From the NCBI GenBank assembly GCA_007116685.1, contig SKIC01000002.1, positions 1 to 22,865 of the forward strand: a DNA stretch of 22,865 nucleotides, in the 5' to 3' direction. This stretch comes from Balneolales bacterium. GTDB lineage: Bacteria > Bacteroidota > Rhodothermia > Balneolales > Natronogracilivirgulaceae. The notes under the pieces were generated by a model that made no database searches, was not told the DNA's origin, and was given only the letters and a program-made list of their open reading frames with translations. Below are positions 16,253 through 22,865 of this stretch, one piece after another (position 1 is the stretch's first letter; the number at the start of each line of letters is the position of its first letter). The position numbers and the translations under genes were made by a program.

Positions 16253-17209
16253 TCAGCTAAACTCAATAGGATTTGGAATAGTAATTGGCTGTACTACTTT
16301 GGCTATTTTATCTGCGATAATTTCGTGCTGCTTGGGGATGCGCAATTCTTCGCCAAGCCTTTCCAACGGCTCATCTTTATCAAAGCCAGGGTTTTCAGTA
16401 GCTATTTCAAAAAGAACTCCACCTGGCGTGCGAAAGTAAATCGAATGAAAATAGTCTCTGTCTATAAAAGGTGTTGGAGTCATCCCTGCATTGATAAAGC
16501 GTTCTCTCCAGAATTTATGAGCTTCATCATTAGGAACTCTGAATGCAATATGGTGTACAGTACCTACCGCCTGATCACCTGCAGGCGCTAAAGGATCTTC
16601 AATAATATCAACTACGGATGCCAGGCCACTATTTTTAGCTATATATCTATGGCGATTTCCTTCTGAAGCCTTGAGTTCATAACCCATCACAGAAGTCAAT
16701 AAATTTGCTGTTTCTGCTTTATTATTGAGTAATAGCGTAACACCAAAAAATCCCAGCAATTCATGCTCTGTTGGAACTGGACTATTTTTCCATGGCGCTA
16801 CTTTGGGATAATCTTCTAATCCATGTATCTCGATTTCTATTCCGTCTGGGTCACTGAATTCAAGTACATTTTTACTGAATACTTTTTTTTCTCTAAAAGG
16901 AATATGAAATTTCGCCAATCGCTCTTTCCAATAGCCTAATGAGTTTTCATTAGCAACATAAAGCGTTTTTGTGCATTGGCCCGCACCTGATTTTCCGCGA
17001 GTAGCATTAGGCCAGGGGAAGGAAGTCATCACAGTACCAGGCGATCCATTGTAGTCCGCAAAATAAAAATGATACGTTCCCGGATCGTCAAAATTGACCG
17101 TTTTTTTTATAAAACGCTGTCCCAGTATTCCTGTATAAAAATCAAGATTGGCCTGTGGATCACCGGCTATGAATGTAATGTGATGAAGTCCTTCTATATA
17201 ATCTTTCAT
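16253..17209 (-). CDS. Ring-cleaving dioxygenase of the MhqO/MhqA type (two VOC domains)
   Basis: A 318-residue protein of two vicinal-oxygen-chelate (glyoxalase/extradiol dioxygenase) domains. The N-terminal domain starts with LHHITFIAGD and contains KKTVNFDDP (35-43), the family hallmark of the hydroquinone-linked ring-cleaving dioxygenases of Bacillus (MhqA/MhqE/MhqO). A likely metal triad is His220 (VHHIAF), His255 (FHSIYF) and Glu268 (VLFEIA) in the second domain. Such enzymes open hydroquinone-type rings and protect from quinone stress. It is the last gene of an operon with a MarR regulator and an ECF sigma factor (five-base gap to the sigma gene). In Bacillus the corresponding genes are controlled by the MarR-type repressor MhqR, which fits this neighbourhood. 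The natural substrate here is unknown. Confidence 0.87.
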   Translation of the reverse strand: MKDYIEGLHHITFIAGDPQANLDFYTGILGQRFIKKTVNFDDPGTYHFYFADYNGSPGTVMTSFPWPNATRGKSGAGQCTKTLYVANENSLGYWKERLAKFHIPFREKKVFSKNVLEFSDPDGIEIEIHGLEDYPKVAPWKNSPVPTEHELLGFFGVTLLLNNKAETANLLTSVMGYELKASEGNRHRYIAKNSGLASVVDIIEDPLAPAGDQAVGTVHHIAFRVPNDEAHKFWRERFINAGMTPTPFIDRDYFHSIYFRTPGGVLFEIATENPGFDKDEPLERLGEELRIPKQHEIIADKIAKVVQPITIPNPIEFS

Positions 17210-17214
17210 TCAAC

Positions 17215-17793
17215 TTAATCCATAAAATAACCGTGACGTTGCGCATACTCTTTCATTTGCTCACGCAATAAATTTCTACCTCGGTGTAATCTAGATCTGA
17301 TTGTTCCTATAGGTACATCCAGCATATTTGCGATTTCCTCATAGGTAAAGCCTTCCATATCACAAAGCATAACCACTGTTCTGAAATCTTCCGGCAAACG
17401 ATTTAAAGCATTGCTTACTTCATCAGATAGCATGTCGCGATACATTTTATCTTGCATATCGGTAGTATCGCTTTGCTCACTCCTTACATTCTCGTAAAAT
17501 GGAGCAATTTCGTTGTAATCAACCTCTGCCGGTCTTCGTGATTTTTTACGATAGTTATTGATAAATGCATTTCTCAATATTCGGTACAACCAACCTTTCG
17601 CATTGGTGCCTCTCTCGTAGCTGTGAAAGAAACGGTACGCTTTTATCATACACTCTTGGACCAAATCCTCAGCATCGTTTGGATCGGTGGTGAGTCTCAA
17701 AGCATAATTATACAGTGCATCTAAGTGAGGGACCATCTCCTGCTCAAATGCTGTTTGCTTTTCTGTTTCTTGAAGGGTTAACTGCATTTCCAT
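17215..17793 (-). CDS. ECF RNA polymerase sigma factor
   Basis: A 192-residue extracytoplasmic-function sigma factor. Region 2 (about residues 22-85) includes the DAEDLVQECMIKAYR helix for core binding and the GTNAKGWLYRILRNAFINNYRKK segment for -10 recognition. Region 4 (about 130-180) has the helix-turn-helix FTYEEIANMLDVPIGTIRSR for -35 recognition. The sequence resembles stress ECFs of the SigR/RpoE kind. Such factors are normally held by an anti-sigma factor encoded next to them, yet none is visible: a MarR regulator lies 21 bases upstream and the dioxygenase five bases downstream. No C-terminal extension is present either. It may be controlled only by transcription through the MarR protein, or by an anti-sigma encoded elsewhere. 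Confidence 0.92.
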   Translation of the reverse strand: MEMQLTLQETEKQTAFEQEMVPHLDALYNYALRLTTDPNDAEDLVQECMIKAYRFFHSYERGTNAKGWLYRILRNAFINNYRKKSRRPAEVDYNEIAPFYENVRSEQSDTTDMQDKMYRDMLSDEVSNALNRLPEDFRTVVMLCDMEGFTYEEIANMLDVPIGTIRSRLHRGRNLLREQMKEYAQRHGYFMD

Positions 17794-17814
17794 AACTACT
17801 AATATTTAGTGGGT

Positions 17815-18306
17815 TTAATTTCCGTTATCACAGCATGACGTACTGTGTCTTATTTTATCCAAAAGTATATTTAGTTGATTCGCCTCATCCTCGCTCAATG
17901 AATTCGTTATTTTGTCCATCTCGCAACTTACCTTATCAATTTCTGTAAGTTGCTCAAGTCCTTTTTCTGTTATCGAAATATTTACCCGCCTTCTATCCTC
18001 TTTGCACGCGTTTCTAATTACGTAACCATCCTTAATTAAACGATCTATAATTCTGGTGACATCAGAATTTTTATCCAACATTCGCTCACGTATCATACCA
18101 TTTGAAACAGGCTCAGGATGAGCACCTCTTAATATTCGAAGTATGTTGAACTGCTGCATGGTCACATTTTTATCATGCAGTATCTTTTGCAAGCATCCGC
18201 TTATGTAATTGTAGGTATAGATAAGATTTACGAGCACTTTGTGGTGCTCGTTTCTAAACTTAGATTGAATTTCTGCTTCCAAACTTATGTCTTTTATTAC
18301 TTCCAT
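17815..18306 (-). CDS. MarR family transcriptional regulator, cysteine-rich
   Basis: The product has 163 residues from the ATG at 18306. An open frame reaches 18408, but that extension lacks MarR character and crosses a promoter-like region, so the shorter start is chosen. The winged helix-turn-helix covers about residues 48-118: TMQQFNILRIL, SNGMIRERM, the recognition helix SDVTRIIDRLIKDG, and the wing motif KEDRRRVNISITEKG. The flanking helices form the dimer interface. Cysteines at 38, 101, 128, 158 and 159 (including a C-terminal Cys-Cys) would suit a thiol-based sensor of oxidants or quinones, as in MhqR/YodB/OhrR-like regulators; this role is inferred. It is the first gene of the operon with the ECF sigma and the dioxygenase, and its promoter carries several palindromes, which suggests autoregulation. 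Confidence 0.88.
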   Translation of the reverse strand: MEVIKDISLEAEIQSKFRNEHHKVLVNLIYTYNYISGCLQKILHDKNVTMQQFNILRILRGAHPEPVSNGMIRERMLDKNSDVTRIIDRLIKDGYVIRNACKEDRRRVNISITEKGLEQLTEIDKVSCEMDKITNSLSEDEANQLNILLDKIRHSTSCCDNGN

Positions 18307-18309
18307 AGA

Positions 18310-18367
18310 CACAACATAAGAAATATTATTTGTTGCAACAACTATTGTACAAACATTTAATGTTGTG
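18310..18367 (-). promoter_or_regulatory. marR operon promoter with nested palindromes
   Basis: On the minus strand TTGTAC (18352-18347) and TAATAT (18328-18323) are 18 bases apart, ending about 17 bases before the ATG. The spacer contains the perfect palindrome TTGTTGCAACAA (18330-18341). TTGTACAA (18345-18352) covers the -35. AACATT-T-AATGTT (18352-18364) lies upstream. CACAACAT (18310-18317) and ATGTTGTG (18360-18367) are complementary and bracket the whole promoter. These are likely sites for the MarR dimer, which would repress its own operon. Confidence 0.55.
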
Positions 18368-18516
18368 ACAATAAAAGTCGAAACACATAAACCTTTATCG
18401 ACAAACACATATCTATAATAATTACAGCTATATAAGAAGAAAAATATGCCTATCTGTTACGCTTGTTAAATTTTGAAAATGATAAACTTCATTGATGAAC
18501 TGCTAACCGACCTCAC

Positions 18517-18553
18517 AAAAAAGGCGGTCTCTGACATTTCAGAAACCGCCTTT
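18517..18553 (-). terminator. Intrinsic terminator of the dsbD-redoxin transcript
   Basis: On the minus strand, AAAGGCGGT (18553-18545) pairs with ACCGCCTTT (18528-18520), with an additional CTGA/TCAG pairing inside the loop, followed by a run of six T. It lies about 50 bases after the redoxin stop. The same stem read on the plus strand has only TTTAGC after it, so it acts mainly on the minus strand. Confidence 0.9.
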
Positions 18554-18603
18554 AGCAAAACTCGCTAATATCTTTTACTAATTGAAAAGTTTAGCCTTTC
18601 CCT

Positions 18604-19206
18604 CTAGTACTTCACTGTGCATCCGTAAGGAGTATTTGTAGCCACTTCAACCGGCTCACCATTTAAAAGCCTGGTCATATTAGCTACTACGAAGTTATGT
18701 GCTCCTTCCAAATCAGATGCACGTGGTGTTGGACGATCATCCATTGCACCATTATATACAAGCATTCCCTCAGGATTTATAATGTACATGTGAGGAGTAA
18801 CTCTGGCATCGTAAGCCCGGCCCATTGTTCCGTCTGGATCAAGTAAAACTGTAGTTGGGTGTGCCCCCTTTTCCTTTGTGATTGCCCTTGCTGCTTTTGC
18901 CTCTAGATAACCTTGTTTACCCGGAGCAGAAGAAATCACAGATAACCAAACCACGCCTTTTTCAGTGTACTTTTTTTGAAGTTCCTGCATTTTACCAGCA
19001 TTGTAGAATTTTACTACAAAGGGGCAATCATGGTTTAACCATTCAAGAATCACAAATTTTCCCTCAAAGTCAGACAGACTGTGGGTATTGCCGTCAAAAT
19101 CTACTACAGAAAAATCAGGTGCACGCTCACCAATTACCGGTGGGTTAGCTATGGCCGTTGCAGCCATTAGACCAAACATTATCAAGAAAGAAATCATGTT
19201 TTTCAT
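18604..19206 (-). CDS. Exported redoxin / thioredoxin-fold protein
   Basis: This 200-residue protein has a signal peptide (about residues 1-20, ending AIA) and a redoxin (AhpC/TSA-like) domain from residue 22: GERAPDFSVVDFDGNTHSL, then EWLNHDCPFVVKFY with Cys61 at the peroxiredoxin-like active-site position. There is no CxxC, but a second cysteine, Cys196 in the C-terminal PYGCTVKY, could be the resolving partner. The conserved cis-Pro loop is VTPHMYII. It would act in the periplasm as a thiol peroxidase or reductase. The gene follows dsbD by 41 bases on the same strand and ends at a strong terminator, so DsbD is a likely electron donor. The exact substrate cannot be read from the sequence. 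Confidence 0.87.
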   Translation of the reverse strand: MKNMISFLIMFGLMAATAIANPPVIGERAPDFSVVDFDGNTHSLSDFEGKFVILEWLNHDCPFVVKFYNAGKMQELQKKYTEKGVVWLSVISSAPGKQGYLEAKAARAITKEKGAHPTTVLLDPDGTMGRAYDARVTPHMYIINPEGMLVYNGAMDDRPTPRASDLEGAHNFVVANMTRLLNGEPVEVATNTPYGCTVKY

Positions 19207-19247
19207 AGCGTATATGTTAGTTTTGGATTAGGATTTTGAGAATGAAG

Positions 19248-21413
19248 TTAAAAGTCGTTATTCAAATGCGCCGCAGGTCGGTTCTCAAGATTGCTAAGTG
19301 CGTTCATGACGATTCCCGGGGTTAATAATTCCGGTAAAACCTGTGGAGCGGAACCATCGGCATTATATAATAAGTAGAGCGGAACACCACTTCTGTTAAA
19401 TTCGGAGAGCGCTCGCGTTATATCTGGATTCCTGTTTGTCCAGTCTGCTTTTACCATGGCTACATCCAAATCCCGAAACCGTTCTCTTACTTCGGATGAA
19501 CTGAATACAACTCGCTCATTGGCTTTACATGTGATACACCAGGCTGCCGTAAAATCAATAAATACGTGGCGGCCGTCACTTCGGAGTTCATCAACTATAT
19601 CCGGTGTAAAGGAAATCCATTCAATTCCATAATTATCTGTTCCAGATCCGGATTGTGCTGTGGTTGCATCTGTATTGGCTGATGATAATGCAACAAATAA
19701 ACCTCCAGCTAACAATAAACCTGCAATGGATCTACTTATGATTCGGGCTTTGTTTGATATGGTATATGGCTGCCAGCGATGCAAAATCCAGGCACCAAGA
19801 GATGCTAGTAGCAATCCCGTTAATAAGGCGAAAAGTCCGTCAAAACCGGTTTGTGCTCCAAAAACCCAGGCCAACCACAAAACAGTTGCAAAAAGAGGGA
19901 AAGCCATCGCCTGCTTCAGCGTTTCCATCCATGCGCCCGGCTTTGGTAAGTATGAAATCATTTTTGGGAAGAATGATAAAAGCACATAGGGAATCGCCAT
20001 TCCGAATCCCAGAAAACCAAATATGAGTAGCGCTTGAGCTGCCGGCAGTGTTAGCGCAAATCCTAATGCGGCACCCATAAATGGTGCTGTACAAGGAGTA
20101 GCCAATATGGTAGCCAGAACCCCCATCAGGAAAGCACTTCTGTAGCCTTCTCCAACCGATGCCTTGCCCGCTATGTTTATGATGCTGTTACCAATTTCAA
20201 ATACGCCCAACAGATTCAGAGCCAAGCCGAACATCAAAAAGGCCAAGATCCCGATAAATACCGGTGATTGTAGCTGAAAACCCCAGCCCAATTCTTGTCC
20301 GGCGCTACGCAAACCGATGAGTACTGCCGCTAAAATCAAAAAAGAAACCAAAATGCCTAGCGCAAATAACACCCCGTGCATTCGAATCACATCTTTATTT
20401 CCGCCTCCCAGATGTACAAAGTGCATTATTTTTATCGACAATACCGGAAACACACAAGGCATTAGATTTAGGATTAGTCCGCCAATGAGAGCAAAAACCA
20501 ATGCCATTGCCAAACTTGTTCCGGCACTGGAATCAGCAAAAAACATGGGCTCGTCATCAATTGGGACAGAAACGGTAATGGCTACCACTTCGCCATCCGA
20601 GTCAAAGCCTTGTGGGCTGTATAAAACACCAGATAAAGTTTCAATATCACTAGTGGCGTAAGAAGATTTTTCGATTAGGAAAAAGAGGTCATCTCCATCC
20701 CGCATTAGTTGCTGGGGTCCACCATTTTCTGTAGTTGCTTCGGTATCAGCAAAAAACTTCAACTCTTCCCAACGCTCCAAGACGGCTGACGGACCATCTA
20801 ATTTCATTACATATCTATTACCCTCTGTCCAGGCTTGTGCGGAAATTTCGTGTTCTTCGTGAGGCCATAACGTTCTTGTGTGATCAAAATCTGATTTCCA
20901 TTCGCTAAACTCAGCTTGATCAGAAATGGGTAATGTCAATGAATAAGAACCATATCCGGGAATACAAACATCTTCGCAAACCAACCAATCTGCAACGGCG
21001 TTGATCGTGAGTTCATCGCTTACTTCGGTCGCTTCGTCTAGCTTGGCTTCCATCAATAGAAAAACTTCGCCGTAATGCCCGTAACTGGTTAAGCCCTGAA
21101 CATCTATCCATTTGGGATACTGCCAGTGTATATCACTAATTTGAAGTTCGTACGGTTTATCCCATTCGATTAAAACTGGCATTCCGGAATCGCCGGGGTT
21201 TTTCCAGTAGATGTACCAACCTTCGTCCATTTCCATGCGCAATGCGATCCAGAATGACTCTCCGGGTACTATGGAATTGTTTTCAGATACCAATTCAGAA
21301 GCGACATGGTCGGTATAGACAACTTGCCCCTTTGTTTCTAAAAAAGGAAGAAAGAGAAATAAGTAAAGTAAGACCCTGAAAATCATAAGCATGTGTTTTT
21401 TGCTAATAAACAC
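19248..21413 (-). CDS. dsbD: DsbD/ScsB-type transmembrane thiol:disulfide reductase
   Basis: A 721-residue protein that carries reducing equivalents from cytoplasmic thioredoxin across the inner membrane. A signal peptide (residues 1-29) leads into a periplasmic alpha domain with Cys146 and Cys150 (WLVCEDVCIPG). A second beta-sandwich stretch (about 185-290) follows. The CcdA-like membrane core (about 298-575) has the paired cysteines Cys320 (NLMPCVFP) and Cys441 (TPCTAPFMG) in its two internal repeats. A C-terminal thioredoxin domain (about 600-710) has the Cys626-x-x-Cys629 motif (AAWCITCK). Three pairs of redox cysteines are thus complete. The larger N-terminal part favours the ScsB-like branch over classic DsbD. 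The redoxin gene 41 bases downstream is a plausible client. Confidence 0.93.
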   Translation of the reverse strand: MFISKKHMLMIFRVLLYLFLFLPFLETKGQVVYTDHVASELVSENNSIVPGESFWIALRMEMDEGWYIYWKNPGDSGMPVLIEWDKPYELQISDIHWQYPKWIDVQGLTSYGHYGEVFLLMEAKLDEATEVSDELTINAVADWLVCEDVCIPGYGSYSLTLPISDQAEFSEWKSDFDHTRTLWPHEEHEISAQAWTEGNRYVMKLDGPSAVLERWEELKFFADTEATTENGGPQQLMRDGDDLFFLIEKSSYATSDIETLSGVLYSPQGFDSDGEVVAITVSVPIDDEPMFFADSSAGTSLAMALVFALIGGLILNLMPCVFPVLSIKIMHFVHLGGGNKDVIRMHGVLFALGILVSFLILAAVLIGLRSAGQELGWGFQLQSPVFIGILAFLMFGLALNLLGVFEIGNSIINIAGKASVGEGYRSAFLMGVLATILATPCTAPFMGAALGFALTLPAAQALLIFGFLGFGMAIPYVLLSFFPKMISYLPKPGAWMETLKQAMAFPLFATVLWLAWVFGAQTGFDGLFALLTGLLLASLGAWILHRWQPYTISNKARIISRSIAGLLLAGGLFVALSSANTDATTAQSGSGTDNYGIEWISFTPDIVDELRSDGRHVFIDFTAAWCITCKANERVVFSSSEVRERFRDLDVAMVKADWTNRNPDITRALSEFNRSGVPLYLLYNADGSAPQVLPELLTPGIVMNALSNLENRPAAHLNNDF

Positions 21414-21483
21414 ATTACTATGAGAAAAATTCAGGCTAGAGGTGATTTTTTTACAACTTCTAAAATATTACACGTCAAAATTT

Positions 21484-21531
21484 CCTGATTTACATTATGT
21501 TGTTGATACATTTGCCTGATTTACCATAAGT
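21484..21531 (+). promoter_or_regulatory. Direct repeat and promoter candidate in the dsbD divergent region
   Basis: CCTGATTTAC occurs at 21484-21493 and 21515-21524, 31 bases apart (about three helical turns), so a regulator could bind both on one face. The second copy lies within a promoter-like pair TTGATA (21503-21508) and ATAAGT (21526-21531) directed at the plus-strand gene. Support is weak. Confidence 0.22.
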
Positions 21532-21544
21532 ACTATCTTTTCAT

Positions 21545-22126
21545 ATGTACTCGCATCTAGTAAAATATCTTTTTTTTTGTACTCTCTTTGGGCTTTCGAT
21601 TTGGAATCAAGCTAAAGCGCAAACAATGGTCATTCCTCCTGAACGTGTGGCGCCTTTTTTTATTGAGTTATTCGAATGGGAGCGCGGCGATATTAACACC
21701 CAACATGTAGTAGCTTTGGATGCAAGTTATATTAGTATAAGTGCAAATTATTCCAGAAGTCACCAACACATGCTGGTTGAAATTGAAGACGTAAGTGTCC
21801 ACCCCAGAAAAGTTGAGAATTTTATTGAAGAATACACCCTTTATTCTGAAATGCATCCGGACGACAGACCTTTAATAGTTCGTACTTTTCAGGGACAGGA
21901 TGCCTTGGTTAGTCTGGATGAAAATCGCGGCATGATTCACCTTCGATTTTTGGTGGAAGACCGATTCATGGTTCAGTTCATGATGACGGGTAGCCCAAAT
22001 AAGGAAATGCTGCAGGAGTTCAATTACATAATTGCAGAATTCCCTGTGGATTATTTGGTTTTTGTAGCTACTTATGTGCACGATCCCGAAGACCGCTCCA
22101 CACGCGTAAATTCTCCTGATAATTAA
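21545..22126 (+). CDS. Secreted protein of unknown function
   Basis: The 193-residue product has a signal peptide (residues 1-25, ending AKA before QTM). The mature part is predicted to mix helices and strands (RVAPFFIELFEWERGD; YISISANYSR; ALVSLDENRGMIHLRFLVEDRFMVQFMMTG; EMLQEFNYIIAEFP). A strand-rich core followed by a final helix of the kind ANK/LDPFYYLVF is reminiscent of small periplasmic ligand-binding or quality-control folds, but I recognise no family. It contains no cysteine in the mature part. It is divergent from dsbD and ends 13 bases before the convergent AEC transporter gene. No terminator hairpin is visible between them. Confidence 0.75.
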   Translation: MYSHLVKYLFFCTLFGLSIWNQAKAQTMVIPPERVAPFFIELFEWERGDINTQHVVALDASYISISANYSRSHQHMLVEIEDVSVHPRKVENFIEEYTLYSEMHPDDRPLIVRTFQGQDALVSLDENRGMIHLRFLVEDRFMVQFMMTGSPNKEMLQEFNYIIAEFPVDYLVFVATYVHDPEDRSTRVNSPDN

Positions 22127-22139
22127 ATTTATCTGTTTT

Positions 22140-22865
22140 TTAAAGTACGTACTCTAATAGCACGTACCATCCTGCCAATGTAATAAATGATAAAGGCACG
22201 CCAACGCCCACCATCAAGGCAGCAAGTTTGGGTTTTAAGCCATACGTAATTGCTAAAATTGATCCCGTAATCATTGGTGCCATAGCGGCTTCCATTATGC
22301 TCACTTTAATAATGGTTCCCGAAGCCCCCATCAGAAAAATGTAGATAGTGAAAATTAAAGCGGGTGCAAAAGCCAACTTGAATGATAAGCCTGCAACTAA
22401 AGCTTTCAGGGATACGCCATTATAATTCAAACTCAACTGCATACCTACAGAAGTTAATGCAAGAGGTGTGACTGTTGAACCTAGCCTTTCTAAAACGGTA
22501 AGTGCTGCTCCATCAGCCTGCAAATTCATCAGATTTAAAAACAATGCGAAAAGAAATGCTATAAATGGAGGAAATGTCAGGATTTTTTTAACAATAGCAT
22601 TCAGAGCTATGCTCCCAGAGGAGTAGCTCGAGGCAATCCATATTCCAATCGTACAAACAACAACGAAAGAACCGGGCTGATCAACTAATAGTGCATATCG
22701 CAGGCCTTCATCTCCGTACAGGGCTTCAATTACAGGAAATCCCACAAATGAGGTATTACCCAATCCTGCAGTTAGCAATAAACAACCTACCGTAGCACGA
22801 TCCCAGCCTAACAAATTGCCTATGACCGGAATCACTAGTAAGGCAGCACCAATTATGATCCATGA
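22140..22865 (-). CDS. AEC-family transporter (auxin efflux carrier type), C-terminal part cut by window edge
   Basis: The frame is open to the last base of the window with no convincing start. The first codons read S-W-I-I-I-G-A-A-L-L before a GTG at 22835, so the true N-terminus lies outside and at least 241 residues are visible. Eight or so hydrophobic helices cover this part, with GLGNTSFVGFPVIEALYG, LTSVGMQLSL and MEAAMAPMITGSILA, all typical of AEC membrane transporters that move small organic acids or related solutes. A proline-broken repeat centre lies in the GNTSFVGFP segment. Substrate is unknown. Its stop lies 13 bases from the stop of the unknown secreted protein on the other strand. 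Confidence 0.88.
   Translation of the reverse strand, partial: SWIIIGAALLVIPVIGNLLGWDRATVGCLLLTAGLGNTSFVGFPVIEALYGDEGLRYALLVDQPGSFVVVCTIGIWIASSYSSGSIALNAIVKKILTFPPFIAFLFALFLNLMNLQADGAALTVLERLGSTVTPLALTSVGMQLSLNYNGVSLKALVAGLSFKLAFAPALIFTIYIFLMGASGTIIKVSIMEAAMAPMITGSILAITYGLKPKLAALMVGVGVPLSFITLAGWYVLLEYVL

Noticed and set aside
18307..18408. N-terminal extension of the MarR regulator to an upstream start
   Set aside because: The extra 34 residues have no MarR character and cover the palindrome-rich promoter. The ATG at 18306 fits the family N-terminus.
22127..22139. Terminator between the secreted orphan and the AEC transporter
   Set aside because: Only a short T-run (CTGTTTTTTAA) is present, with no stem on either strand.

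Overview
The window looks like a stretch of ordinary chromosome from an aerobic bacterium of the Bacteroidota / Balneolota (Rhodothermota) type. This is inferred from the AT-rich base composition, mostly absent Shine-Dalgarno sequences, several TTG starts, an exported TPR-CHAT protein, an ECF sigma factor of the Bacteroidota kind, and a fumarylacetoacetase. No transposase, phage gene, CRISPR array, tRNA or rRNA was seen.

Layout. Bases 1-2528 (minus) hold the N-terminal part of a ComEC-type DNA-uptake channel, cut by the window edge, downstream of a Na+/phosphate cotransporter with a PhoU tail. After a 300-base gap comes hemW (minus), divergent from a large exported TPR-CHAT protein (plus). 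The CHAT gene ends tail-to-tail, with overlapping stop codons, against a PutP-like Na+ symporter (minus). Upstream of the symporter is a 496-base interval with a probable 33-residue membrane protein and three strong dyad structures. An animal-type glutamate dehydrogenase, an M20 lipoprotein peptidase and a small membrane protein follow (all minus). At 12260-12382 transcription diverges: fahA and a small unknown protein run on the plus strand to a bidirectional terminator at 14076-14101. That terminator also serves an exported 14-repeat WD40 protein (minus). Next is a minus-strand operon of a MarR regulator, an ECF sigma factor and a ring-cleaving dioxygenase resembling MhqO/MhqA. A dsbD-redoxin pair (minus) with a clear terminator follows. 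An unknown secreted protein (plus) and an AEC-family transporter cut by the right edge (minus) complete the window.

How the genes may work together. The putP-like symporter, glutamate dehydrogenase, M20 peptidase and fumarylacetoacetase suggest peptide and amino-acid catabolism. The marR-ECF-dioxygenase operon looks like an electrophile/quinone response unit. DsbD and the redoxin form a reducing pathway outside the cytoplasmic membrane. The most interesting non-coding signal is a palindrome with core AAGCGCTT found three times, all between genes: once before glutamate dehydrogenase and twice between the dioxygenase and the WD40 gene. It matches LacI/CcpA-type operators and may link these genes. 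Other points of interest are the small membrane ORF, the mutually exclusive hairpins upstream of the symporter, and the lack of a visible anti-sigma factor beside the ECF sigma.
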